NCBI GenBank assembly: GCA_035235625.1 | Contig: CP141140.1 | Span: 49,533,351-49,597,350 of the forward strand | DNA length: 64,000 bases | DNA from: Saururus chinensis | Lineage: Eukaryota; Streptophyta; Magnoliopsida; Piperales; Saururaceae | Direction of reading: 5' to 3' | In this document: positions 45,971-56,229 of the stretch, piece after piece | Numbering within the stretch: the first letter of the stretch is position 1 | How the letters are laid out: each line of letters begins with the position of its first letter | Notes under the pieces: generated by a model | What the model saw: only the letters and a program-made list of their open reading frames with translations | What the model was told of the DNA's origin: nothing | Databases searched by the model: none | Made by a program: the position numbers and the translations under genes

Positions 45971-46509
45971 CATGAGCATGAGCCCCAACTTAAAGGAGTG
46001 GGGAGAAAGTAGGAGAATTTATAATTATTTATTTATTTATTATATATTATATATTAAAAAATAAATATTAAATAAATTTTAATAATAGTTAAAAATGCAA
46101 GTATTTGCAACACTTGTAACAAAGCGTCGCATATAAAATAATTTTTTTGAAAAATAATAAAATATTTGCGACACGTTTTTACATGCATCTCAAATAATAC
46201 AACCATTTGTGTCACTTATAAAAAGCATTGCAATTAAAATAAGTTTTTTAAAAAAATTTAAGACTATTTGTGACACTTTTTTACACGTGTTGCAAATAGT
46301 ACTTGCGCATCGCAAATAGATCTAATTTTTTAAAATATCTTATTTTATTTGTGACATTTTTTTAAGTGTCGCAAATAGTACTACTATTTGCGACATTTTA
46401 AAAAGGCATCACAAATAGTTATTTTTGTGTGATGTTTTACTATGTGTCACAAATAGTAATTTTTAGCAACGCTTTGTATTGCATCTCTAATAGTCCTTTT
46501 TATTGTAAG

Positions 46510-46869
46510 TAACAGTACCCACCCACTAACGATTGAAGATCAAAAATATTTTCTGAACAGGCTACAGTGACCTGAACACACCATGCTACATGGGGCTCCT
46601 ACCATGGTGCACAGGGGCCCAAGTGGCATGGTCATGAGCACTTATGTTGGAGCCCCGGTCAAGTAGGGCATGCAATTTATTTGAGGAATTCATATATTAT
46701 TATTCATTATTCATCCTCATAGCTTGTCTGTAATGTATGTGTTAGAGGGCTTCATTTTCTTTAAAACAACGAACCCCATTGATAAATATAAGATTATTGA
46801 GCGATCAACTTAGTGAAGTAGAATTTAAGATAAACATGAAGTTTGTTTAAATTTATTTTGGAGTAAAAA
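46510..46869. other. Short intergenic stretch between CACTA-like blocks, no gene
   Basis: Unique-looking sequence with no open frame of note. Confidence 0.45.
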
Positions 46870-48875
46870 GTCTCTTCTCTCTCTCCTCTCTCTTTTCACT
46901 CTCACCCTCTCTCTCCTCACCGATCTCTCTCTTCCCCTTCAACCGCTTTCTCTCTCTCCCCCAATCTTTTTTATTTTAATTTATTTTAAAATAAAAAACT
47001 ATTAGCAACGCATAACTGTATATAGTAGTGATGCATATAAGGTAGTAGCGAGGCATAAACTTATACGTTGCTACTACCCTGAGGTAGTAGCAACGCATAC
47101 GTATATACGCCGCTAATATATTTTTTTTAAAAAAATTATAATTAAAATTTTCTTTCCTCTCCCCTCTCTCTCTTTCCTCTATCTCTCTCTACCCTCTTTC
47201 CTCTCTCTCTCTCTCACTCTTTACTCTCTTCCCTCTCCATCTCTCTCTCACTCTCTCCCTCCTATCTCATCCCTCTCTCTCTTCCTCCTCTCTCCTCACT
47301 CTTCTATCTCTCTCCGCCCTCTCTCTCCTCTCTCACTTCCTATCTCTCTCATCTCTCTCCTCACTCTCTCTCTCCTCACACACTCTCTCTCTTCTCTTAC
47401 CTTTCTCTCTCTTCTCTTGCCTCTCTCTCTCTTCTCTCTCCGCTCTCCTCACCCTCTCTCTCTTCTTTCTTTGCTCTCTCTCCTCTCTCCTCACCCTCTC
47501 CTCCCCCTCCCTCTCTCTTCCCCTTCAACCTCTTTCTCTCTCTCCCCCTCTCTCTTTTATTTTAATTTATTTTAAAATAAAAATGGTAGCAACGCATACA
47601 GTTATGTGTCGCTACTACCTTAGGGAAGTAGCGATGCGTAAACTTATATGTAGCTACTACCCTAGGGTAGTAGCGCCCATACGTATATGCATCGCTAATA
47701 TAAATTTTTATATTTTTAAAAATTTAAAAATAATTTATAATTAAAATTTTCTTTCCTCTCCCCTCTCTCTCCTCTCACTCTCTCCCTATCTCTCACTCTC
47801 TCCTCTGTCCCCTCTCTGTCTCTTTCTCTCACTCTTTCCCCTCTCTGTCTCTCTCTCTCTCCTCCCTCCTTCCTATCTCCTCCCTCTCTCTCTCTCCCAC
47901 TCTATCTCTCTCCTCACTCTCTCTCTCTCCCCTCACCCTCACCCTCTCTCTACTCTCCTTCTCTCTCCTCTATCACCCTCTCTCCCTCCTCGCTCTCTCT
48001 CTCTCCTCACTCTCTCCTCCCCCTCTCTCTACCCTCTCTCTCTCTCTCACTCTTCCCTCTCTCCCTCCTCCTCTCGTCCCTCTCTCTCTGTCACTCTCTC
48101 TTCCCTCTCTCTATCTCACTCTCTCTCCTCACCTTCTCGCTCTCCTCACTCTCTCTCTCTTTTATTATCAATTATATTTTAAAATTAATAAGAAAATTTA
48201 AGAAATAAAATATATTATATATAAATAGTGATAGTTTAATCTATTATTGACACTACCTTTTATTAAAAATTTACTATTTATTTATTATATATATAAATAG
48301 TAAATATTAAATAATAATATATTATATTTAAGAAGCTTGTTTTAATTTATTAAATAAAATTAATTAAGAAAGCTCTTAACGATGCTTGTAAACAAGCGTT
48401 GCTATTATCAATGATATTTGTAACGTTTGTTTAAAAGCGTAGCTAATAGTTCTAAATTTTTATTTTTATTTTAAATTCATTATTATTATCAGTGACATTT
48501 TTCTTAAGTATTGCTAGTAGCATAACTATTAGGGACGCTTTCTAACAAGCATCGCTTATGATTTTTTTTATTTAAAACATATATCTTTTAACGACATTTG
48601 TTTGAAGTATCACTAATAATGTAACTATTAGCGACGTTTATTAAAAAATATAGCTAATATAATTAGTATTAATGACTATTTGAATTAAGTGTCGCTAATA
48701 TGATTAATATTAGTAACACTTTAAATTAAGTGTCACTAATATATGACTATTAGCAACGCATAATAAAAAATATCGGTAATAGTTTATTTGTTTGTAACAG
48801 TTTTTTATGCGTTATAAGTAGTGATTTTTAGCCATGCTTATTTTTGTTTCACTAATGATATATTTTATTGTAATA
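46870..48875. mobile_element. CACTA-like block with long polypyrimidine tracts
   Basis: It has the same parts as the complete element at 28556, in the opposite orientation. CT-rich tracts are interleaved with GTAGCAACGCATA/TATGCGTCGCTAC hairpins (46990-47130 and 47585-47705), followed by an array of ATTAGCGACG-type repeats (48240-48860). The right edge reads ATTACAATAAAATA in reverse complement, a decayed CACTACAA end. The left terminus is not identified. Confidence 0.7.
47150..48165 (+). repeat. Polypyrimidine tract of about 1 kb, split by one hairpin
   Basis: Almost pure C/T (CTCTCTCC units) at 47150-47560 and 47750-48165, with one AT-rich hairpin segment in between (47565-47745). Confidence 0.92.
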
Positions 48876-49290
48876 TCATATTAAGTTGGGTTGAAAAAAT
48901 TCAGTTTCTATCTCTCAAGTCCGGTCAAATCCTACATAACCCGACTAACCCCAACCCAAGATGCATATTCTCTCTCTGGAGTTTGGTGGGTCATAGGAAG
49001 GTTTAGCGTGGAGATTAAGTTAAATTAACTTTTGATGTTTGACTATTTGTCGATCTGATTTTTACCCGAAAGATTTACACGGTTAAATGACAAGTAGTTT
49101 TTGGACTCACGCTGACCATGGGCTTTTTGTTTCTTCAATGTGCATGCGGATTAGTCCGGATGGGCCGTGGTGGGACCGTGGGAGTACCTAATCAGAGGAG
49201 TCACTAATATGTTTTTGACGTGATGAGTCTTCTCATGGCTGAAAAATTACACGTCACTAATATTGTTCACCATTGTACGTCTCTATTTAC
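48876..49290. other. Intergenic, no gene seen
   Basis: No recognisable coding or repeat sequence. Confidence 0.45.
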
Positions 49291-49480
49291 ATACTCCTTT
49301 TATCCTATAAATTTGTAGCTCCATTTGATTAAAAAAATTATTTTATATTAATAATTTGATTTTGTTAAATTTAAATAATTATGTACTTCAAAAAATATCA
49401 TACACTTATTTTCCCTTCTTCTAGATATATGTTTACTATTTTTTTAAATATAACTATTAACATTAGACGAAGAGAATATT
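49291..49480. mobile_element. Stowaway-like MITE, diverged
   Basis: ATACTCCTTTTATCCTATAA at the left and TAACTATTAACATTAGACGA then AGAGAATAT at the right form imperfect inverted ends of the same type as the MITE at 28196. It lies about 200 bp beyond the stop of BAHD copy 2. Confidence 0.55.
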
Positions 49481-49687
49481 AAAACTGTCATGTTATGCAC
49501 TTGTTTCACATATTGGAAATGAAGTTGACTCTCTTAACAGGTCCATGACTTACCATTTTTGCGTGTTCTAATAATGATCGATCCTTATCATTGAACAGAT
49601 GTTCTTTCCTTTCTTCTCAATCAAATTAATTTTACAAAAATTATATTAATCATAGAAGATTCATTGTAATGAAATCCTCTGATCAAC
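49481..49687. other. 3' flank of BAHD copy 2
   Basis: AT-rich; contains AATAAA-like sequences on the minus strand. No gene. Confidence 0.45.
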
Positions 49688-51025
49688 TTACAGCTTGCTA
49701 ATAATCCTGCGCTTCCTCTCAAGAGAGTAAACAATGTCCTTAAAGTAGGCCGCATCCTCTGGATGGAGTGCTACGACAACATCCACACCACCTTTCATGC
49801 AAGAAGGAATGAAAATCATCAAACCTTCAATAGCTAGGTATGCAGGTAAAAAGGAATAGGGGCAACCCCCTCCAAAATCAATCTCATGGAACTTGAACCC
49901 TAACCAGCTATCAACCTCCACGTTCGGATATAACGAGCTATTCATCTCCGGTACAGCCCTCGCTAGCTTCTGCCCCTTGTTTGAACGCCCAAACTCTATG
50001 AACGACTTGAAGTACCCATCATTGATTTCAGCTACCGATTCACGAATCATGTTTGCAACAGATGAGTAGCTTGCGTGTAGCAAGTCTTTGGCTTTTAATG
50101 TTGGGTGAGCCCAAAGCACCAAGTTTCCAAAGTACTCCCTCGGGATGGCTGGTTTGATCCTATACCGACCACTCACAGCGACCCTCGCATGGGTGAGTTC
50201 ATCCCCTTTGAGTTTTCTAGCTAAAGTAAGCTTCTTCCACATGTGGGCAAGGAGGCACTCAAAGGTACTAAAAGAGTGGCCGGTCTGCTGGTTTAGGCTC
50301 TCAATCTTCAGCATTTTGATGAAATCAGCAGAGAAATGAACAACCAAGTTCTCAATAGGTGTTGCAGCTTCATGGGAAGTGTCTGGTAACGGAGGAATGA
50401 CATCACCAGTATTGCCGCAAAATTCAAGCTCAAGGTGATTGAATCTACGTGCCGGAGGAGCGCTAGGGTGTATGAGAGCTGAGCGATCATGGTAAGGCAA
50501 TGGGGTCACCTTCACACCTCGGGCAAGCTGTGACCATGCAACAATGAAGGAGCTCATGGACTCCCCATCAACAAGCCGGTGGTGGCCAGACATGCCCAAG
50601 ACCACCCCTGCACACTTGAACTGGTTGATCTGGACGTGGAGCAATTCCTCATGGTTTTCTTGAGCAGGGTGCAAGTAGCTTATCTTGGTAGATGGCTGGA
50701 GTGGGAGAATCTCATCCAAAGTGGACGACACTTTTGTTTCGATTACTCGAACTCCGGCATTATTAAGGAGAACGCATGGCTGATCTTGCTTGTCGAGCAC
50801 GAGACGTCCGGCCAAGTGCTGGAAGTAGTTCAAGGCCTGGGAGAGGGAGGCTTTTAGGATCTCATTTGTGGGCATTGGTGGCCGGAAAACGTAAAGAATG
50901 GCAATGTGACAGTCGAATGTGGCCTTGTCGAAGATGGTTAGTGGTACTTTTGTATTTGCTGAGGATTTTGTGTGTGGAGAAGCAGATGCTTTCAAGATGG
51001 TGTTGCTCACAATCTCGACTGCCAT
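49688..51025 (-). CDS. BAHD acyltransferase, amine N-hydroxycinnamoyltransferase-like (copy 2)
   Basis: An intact intronless 445-residue protein, about 88 % identical to copy 1 (about 54 differences by hand count) and in the same orientation. HxxxD is HRLVD (149-153) and DFGWG is again DFGGG. It has one residue fewer than copy 1 near SCMKGG close to the C terminus. Differences cluster at residues 185-215, a loop after the catalytic motif, where copy 1 has MNLSERPAH and copy 2 IHPSAPPAR. Strong conservation elsewhere suggests both copies are or were recently functional. Family knowledge points to acyl-CoA and an amine acceptor in the cytosol; the actual substrate is not determined. A TATA box lies 59 bp before the ATG. 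Confidence 0.95.
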   Translation of the reverse strand: MAVEIVSNTILKASASPHTKSSANTKVPLTIFDKATFDCHIAILYVFRPPMPTNEILKASLSQALNYFQHLAGRLVLDKQDQPCVLLNNAGVRVIETKVSSTLDEILPLQPSTKISYLHPAQENHEELLHVQINQFKCAGVVLGMSGHHRLVDGESMSSFIVAWSQLARGVKVTPLPYHDRSALIHPSAPPARRFNHLELEFCGNTGDVIPPLPDTSHEAATPIENLVVHFSADFIKMLKIESLNQQTGHSFSTFECLLAHMWKKLTLARKLKGDELTHARVAVSGRYRIKPAIPREYFGNLVLWAHPTLKAKDLLHASYSSVANMIRESVAEINDGYFKSFIEFGRSNKGQKLARAVPEMNSSLYPNVEVDSWLGFKFHEIDFGGGCPYSFLPAYLAIEGLMIFIPSCMKGGVDVVVALHPEDAAYFKDIVYSLERKRRIISKL

Positions 51026-51083
51026 TTCTCACAGTTTTTCACAGCGAGGTTGCACTTTGCTTTTGCCATTTTTCTTTACTTGG

Positions 51084-51091
51084 TATTTATA
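51084..51091 (-). promoter_or_regulatory. TATA box of BAHD copy 2
   Basis: Minus-strand TATAAATA 59 bp before the ATG, in the same local context as copy 1. Confidence 0.75.
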
Positions 51092-51401
51092 GTAGATGAT
51101 GAAGTCTCCCTTTCAGATTATTGCTTTGAATTCTGTTTTGTTATACTGACGGATGTAGTGGATTGAAACTAGGTCGCCGGAATTGCGTTTAGACTATTGC
51201 TTTGAATTCTGTTTTGTAGATGCGTTGTCACTGGAATTACCATAAACGGGGTTTTGGTCAATAAAACGGGTCAAGCTAGATGTGATCTTCTTGATATAGT
51301 GCGGTTATACGAAGAAAGAATCGGGTCAACTAGTTAATAACAATTAAAGCTGCTATTGTCAAAAGCAAGTTTTCTCCGTCAAGATTTCATTCATTGCGAG
51401 T

Positions 51402-51505
51402 AGAATGAGGCTATATGCACCCCAATAATCTCCACATTACCACATTTTATTTATGAATAAAATTTGGTAGTGTGGAGATTATTGGGGTGCATATAGCCTC
51501 ATTCT
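51402..51505. mobile_element. Near-perfect palindromic MITE (104 bp)
   Basis: Two 50-bp arms, AGAATGAGGCTATATGCACC... and its reverse complement, differ at only two positions around a four-base TATG centre. The duplicate block at about 53020 lacks it, so it inserted after the duplication. Ends do not match a standard MITE family that I recognise; a TA target is possible. Confidence 0.85.
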
Positions 51506-51529
51506 TACTAATATTGCCGGTTTGTGACT

Positions 51530-51690
51530 ATTTTTCAAAAAGATTAAAAATCTCTTTGCCAATTTTCTTTTGGAAGAAGGTAACCTTGGTTCAGGTAGTA
51601 AACATGGAGATAAAGGTTGTCTGGGCATGAGAAAGCTTAAGGATATTATTAATGCCCTTGGGCTACAAGCTAGCTTGCAGATTGACTAAT
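51530..51690 (+). pseudogene. LINE-like RT fragment (first of two copies)
   Basis: The plus-strand frame contains FANFLLEEGN and GDKGCLGMRKLKDIINALGL. The second copy (53065-53255) has GDRGGLGIRKLKDI. The GGLGIRxLxxxN pattern is typical of the region after RT in plant LINEs. Short and decayed; moderate certainty. Confidence 0.42.
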
Positions 51691-52065
51691 CAAAGCTCTT
51701 TGTAGGTAAATTTCATAGCACCAAATATGTGAGGTCTAATTTTACCCTACGGGTCTCTTTAGATTGGTGGAAAGTAGGGGGGAAAAAAAGAATCCTAAGG
51801 GCCGGGTTTACTGTTGTCTTTTACCTTTTCAAGACTTAATCATTCAAAATTCACTTAAAGGTGTTTCATGTTGGATTTGGAAGCCAGAAGCCGGTGGTGG
51901 TTTCTTCCTTGTCACTGACCATGCAGCCAAATTTGACAATAGGGCCGGGCATGAATTCTCCCACAATTATTTGGAGCATTTGTGATAATACGAGATTAAT
52001 GGCTACAAAGCTATCCTTATTCATCCTTTGTTTTAAAAAAAGGAAGCATATTTGTCAAGTGATGC

Positions 52066-52271
52066 ACTTCCTCAGTCCCAAATTAATAGTTTCATTTAGT
52101 AAAAAAATTTATTCCATATTACTATCTTCATTTTGTTCAATTCAAGTAATCGGGTACTTAAAAAATAGTATTATAAACATATATTCCCTTCTTGTAGTGG
52201 TAAATTTTACGGTTAAATAAAAATTATTATTTTCCCAAAAGTAACTATTAATATAAAATAAAAAGAATATA
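52066..52271. mobile_element. Stowaway-like MITE
   Basis: CACTTCCTCAGTCCCAAATT AATAG at the left and AGTAACTATTAATATAAAAT...AAAGAATAT at the right. About 200 bp, AT-rich, no ORF. Confidence 0.6.
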
Positions 52272-52577
52272 TTACTGTATCCTGTTCTAAACCACCTAAG
52301 ATTATTAGGGTTTGGTTGTCTAAAGCTCCCATCCGTAGCCGGAATATCAGGGGATGGTGGGGTAATTTGATCGTCATGGGTTTGCACCATCAGTCTTTGA
52401 ACATAACCCGTTGAAAGTGATGACCCGAGAAAAGGACCAGTTGAAATTGATTGGAAAGGAAGAATGCTTTGCTGGAAGAAGAAAATAAAGGATGGTGACA
52501 CGACAGCGCAAACGCCAAATTGGGAAAGCCCGTTTCACATGGTATATATAGGACTTCAACAGTTGAATCCCAGTCAA
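52272..52577 (-). pseudogene. Unidentified gene start, copy A (promoter and first coding piece)
   Basis: On the minus strand a TATATATACC promoter-like motif is followed by a leader, then ATG 52390 and MVQTHDDQITPPSPDIPATD, continuing GSFRQPNPNNLR. The same reading frame with mostly conservative changes is found in copy B. Similarity between the copies ends at AATCTTAGGTG, which could be an exon end (AG|GT) or a duplication breakpoint. I do not recognise the protein. No downstream part is present. Confidence 0.45.
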
Positions 52578-52800
52578 TACGGCGTCCTTAGTTGTAGATT
52601 CTACCGTTAAATAAAAATCACTTTATCAAATAAAGCTATTAATACGGGATAAAGAGAATGTGAAAAATATCATAAAAAATTTTTATGCAAAGAACCAATT
52701 CAAAACTAGCCCATCATTGAAGTTTGGTCATTAGTTATTTATGGCTTCATTAGTTTTTTTATGCATCATTGAAGTTTGGTCATAAGGAAAGCTTTGGTTG
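52578..52800. other. AT-rich spacer with half MITE
   Basis: GCTATTAATACGGGATAAAG then AGAATGTG near 52630-52665 resembles one end of a Stowaway-like MITE; no partner end is certain. Confidence 0.4.
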
Positions 52801-53064
52801 CTGTTTGACGGATGTAGTGGTTTGAAACTAGGTCACTATTGTAGACGCGTTGTCACCGGAAAACAACCGTTTACAAGAAACGGGGCTTTGGTCATTGAAA
52901 CGGGTAATGTTAGATGTGATCTTCTTGATATAGTGCGGTTATATGAGGAAAAAATCAGGCCTAGTCAACAACAATAAAAACTACTTTTGTCACAAGCAAT
53001 TTGTCTCCGTCAAGGAGAAAATATTACGAATATTACAGGTTGCCTCAAATCTTGATCTCCTGTG

Positions 53065-53255
53065 ACTATTTTTCAAAAAGATTGAAAGGCTCTTTGCCAT
53101 TTTTCTTTTGGAAGAATCAGTTTTTGGAAGAAGAAAACCTCGGTTCAGGTAGCTAGTAAACACGGAGATAGAGGTGGTCTGGGCATCAGAAAGCTTAAGG
53201 ATATTATTATTAATACTCTTGGGCTGCAAGCTAGCTTGAAGACTGACGAATCACC
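53065..53255 (+). pseudogene. LINE-like RT fragment (second copy)
   Basis: Duplicate of 51530-51690 with GDRGGLGIRKLKDI in frame. See that entry for the family argument. Confidence 0.42.
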
Positions 53256-53540
53256 TAAGATTATTAGGGTTTGGTTGTCCAAAGCTCCCATTCGTTGCCG
53301 GAATCTCAGGGGAAGGTGAGGTGATTTGATCGTCGTGGGTTTCAACCATTATTCTTTGAACATGGACCCGTTGAAATGATGACCGAAAAAAAGGAGAAAG
53401 TTTTAATTGGACACGAAGAAACAGATAAAGAACGGCAACATGACACGACAGCGCAAACGCCAAATTGGAAATGCCCGTTTCACGTGGTATAGGATTTCAA
53501 CCGTTGAATCCCAGGTCAATACGGCATCGGAGATGGCGGA
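53249..53540 (-). pseudogene. Unidentified gene start, copy B
   Basis: Minus-strand ATG 53349 opens MVETHDDQITSPSPEIPATN, then GSFGQPNPNNLR. The upstream leader matches copy A (CCAATTTGGCGTTTGCGCTG). The match ends at AATCTTAGGTG, after which LINE-like sequence follows. Conservation of the frame in both copies argues for a real ancestral protein, but only the N terminus is here. Confidence 0.45.
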
Positions 53541-53560
53541 GCTTCAAGGTCCCCGTTTGG

Positions 53561-53757
53561 GAGGCACTTGGCAGAGAAATTGATTGGCCTTTTATGTATA
53601 ATATATTATATTAAAAGGAAAAAAAATAATTTTTTCATCAACTCTCATGAGGATTAGAGGGTTAGATATTTGACATGTCCCTCTTGACTTTTGAGACTGA
53701 TCTAGTAATATGTGATGGTGTATAGATGCTGGGTAGGAATATCATGTCCAAAAATAA
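53561..53757. other. Intergenic, no gene seen
   Basis: Nothing recognised. Confidence 0.45.
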
Positions 53758-53931
53758 TTCTCTCTCCGTCTTATATTAATAGCTCCTTTTGTTTAAATTT
53801 ATGTAGCTTATAAGTACTTAAGAAAATGCTAGCTTCATAAGCTATTTTTTATTCTCTTAGTTGTCGATCCCACAATTAAATAAAAATGAATAATATCAAA
53901 TGGAGCTATGAATATGGGACAAAGGGAATAT
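53758..53931. mobile_element. Stowaway-like MITE
   Basis: CTCTCTCCGTCTTATATTAA TAGCTCC at the left and GGAGCTATGAATATGGGACA AAGGGAATA at the right are inverted counterparts. About 174 bp. Confidence 0.75.
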
Positions 53932-54540
53932 GAAAAATATAACAAAATTCATTTATGCAATGAACCAATTCAAATTATTTTATGAAAAATATCACAAAAT
54001 TCTTTTACGCTCTTTATGTTGATAGCTTAGCTTAATGCTTGATGAAGCCTTCATTATAGTACTTTTGACAGTTGTTTCCGTGGGTCAAAATATCGGCATT
54101 AAGTTTGAATTAGGTGAGGACTGTGTCACAACACAATGCAAGAAACCGTTAAACCTAAATTGTATATGAGATTGAAACAGTCAAATGAGGTTTACCGAAT
54201 ACTTCATTTTTTTTGGTAAATTAAGGTTCGTCGAATTCCTTAGCACCAGCGAGAACGGATTGAAAATCATGATAGATATTGTGCAATAGTAAAGTCAGAG
54301 TTATTAACAAACATACTTTTTCTCATACCTACTAAGACAAAAAGTATGGCACATTATATGAAGGCATGACCTTCAAAGCTCGATGTATTAAGTAAATATC
54401 ATGTGGTCAAAATTTAGAGATATAACCTTTCTAATTTATATTGAATGTATTCTGTGGATGTCCGACCTAGATAATATTACTTTTTGGTAATTACAACCCA
54501 GTGATCACACTCTTATAAAGTAGAAATAGGTTTTTCCTAG
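53932..54540. other. AT-rich intergenic DNA, no gene seen
   Basis: No open frame or repeat recognised. Confidence 0.45.
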
Positions 54541-54800
54541 GCATCAGATGTTTATTAAACGTCTCTAATAGCTTCATCTATTGCAATGTTTTATTTTTTA
54601 ACATCACTAAAATACGAGTATCTAATGATGTTTTATAAAAAGCGTCACTAATAAATAAAACTTTTGTGACCAATATTTGCGATGCTTATCTAATACCATG
54701 GTTAATAATATACTATTAGGGACAAATTAAAAAGCATCACTAATAAATATTTATTTTTAAAAAATAAAAAATACTTATTAGCGACACTATTTAGTGGATA
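54541..54800. mobile_element. CACTA subterminal-repeat fragment
   Basis: Several AAGCRTCACTAATAA and TATTAGCGACACT-type motifs, as in the larger CACTA-like blocks, but no terminus. Confidence 0.55.
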
Positions 54801-56091
54801 CAACATACATTTATAAACATTGTATGGGTCAAAGGCCTACCTCATGAGATGCTAAATAAATCCACAAAACAGAAATGGATAATTTGTAATAACTGTTTTG
54901 TGTTTATATACCAGAATGTTTTTTTTATCTCACTTACTTCCATCCAATACAATAGAGCATTTGCAAAATCTCGTCGATTCCATTGAGAACTCCATAAGCT
55001 TGTGACTTCAGGACACTTATCTGCAAACTACAACCGAAACTACAACTGATGCAGGACAACTAATAAAACCCTAATTGAGATCACACAACTAATTGGGCAA
55101 ATACTAAAAATATAAATTCTAAACCAATTAAAGTAGGATGAAATAAAGCATTTAATCAGCAAGTGATAATATCAGCAGATTATGTTCACAATCTCTAGAA
55201 AGCTAAACAGAAGTTGTAGCACATGTTTAGGAAATTAAGAAATTTCTGGTAGCTAGGCAGTAGCAATAGAATATGACTTATGATTGAAGTGTAAACAAGG
55301 CAGTAGCAATAGAATATGACTTATGATTGAAGTGTAAACAACTAAAGGACTACTTAAGAAAACACAAATCCACATCTAACCACACGTACAACTAAAGATA
55401 GGCTTGATGTTATAGAAGAGGACTAAATAATTACTAATAGAGAAAAGTGGGCCAACTTATCTTATTACGATGGGGACGGAATACCAATAAGCTGGGCTGA
55501 AATTAGAGTCTAAGAACTCCTGCAACAATGCTATTTGTCCTGGTTAGGTCTTCTCTTTTAGTTCTTAGATCATACAGCAAGGCAGCAACTTGAAATTGTC
55601 TTCAACAACAATCTTCCTTCAAAGGCTCAGGATTAATGAAAGAGGGACTTCAACATTCAATAAAGAAAAAGGAATAAAAGAGTTTTCACCACCAGATTCA
55701 ACACTAGTGGCCTAGAATCAGCACCAGAATATGGCCAGAATCAACACTGACGGGAAAATCGCTCAGTCTTTTTTTCAAGAAATCATAGGTTATCCATTGA
55801 TGAAAGCATAAGCCAATAAATAGGCATACATAAAGTTTTAAATAAGAAACTTACAATCAATGGAAAGGCTCCTAAAATAAGAAATAGCATAAGACTAGAA
55901 GATTCCTAAAATAAGAAACTCCTAAAACAAGTATATTCCTAAAACAAGAAACTCCTAAAACAAAAAGATTCCTAAAACAAGTAATTACCTAATAAAGGAT
56001 TTCTAAAACAAGAAATTACTTAATATAAATACTCTAAATAAAGACCCAAATAAAATCCCAAAAGCTACTTGATAGCATGTGTACAACATGT
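54801..56091 (-). other. Probable 3' LTR/UTR of the downstream chromovirus, boundaries unresolved
   Basis: It lies just beyond the end of the minus-strand pol, where the 3' LTR should be. TGTTGTACACATGC on the minus strand at 56091 is a possible LTR start, but the other end and a second copy were not found in the window. No gene. Confidence 0.35.
55860..56020. repeat. TTCCTAAAACAAGAAACTCC short tandem repeats
   Basis: Seven or more degenerate copies of CCTAAAACAAGAAA-type units. Confidence 0.8.
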
Positions 56092-56229
56092 GTTTTCTTT
56101 TGGCGGCGTGCATAGACTTGCATAGGTGTGGTGTCCGCACCAACTCTCCGGGGGTGGGAAGAACTCAACCCCATCAAGTTAAGCTGAGGAACACCATGAT
56201 AAAGCTCTAGGGCATCAGGGTCAAGCATC

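Larger units (their letters stand above)
43985..46509. mobile_element. CACTA-like block with inserted LTR fragment
   Basis: Arrays of ATTAGCGACGCTT/AAGCGTCGCTAATA (43985-44480) and of ATTTGCGACACTT/GTCGCAAATAG (46100-46450) flank an LTR fragment (44600-45705) and a CT-rich tract. The right edge reads, in reverse complement, CTTACAATAAAAAGGACTAT, a decayed CACTACAA terminus. The left terminus is unclear (CTATAAGCATTGCTAATAG). No transposase. Confidence 0.65.
51130..53560. repeat. Local direct duplication upstream of BAHD copy 2
   Basis: Blocks at 51140-51390, 51530-51690 and 52260-52570 recur in the same order and orientation at 52800-53010, 53065-53250 and 53249-53540. Shared phrases include GATGTGATCTTCTTGATATA, GGGCATSAGAAAGCTTAAGG and TTATTAGGGTTTGGTTGTC. 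Insertions in the first copy (a palindrome and a MITE) account for much of the length difference. Confidence 0.8.

Noticed and set aside
45691..45975. Ser/Leu-rich open frame of 94 codons
   Set aside because: It runs through a CT-rich tract that begins at an LTR end.
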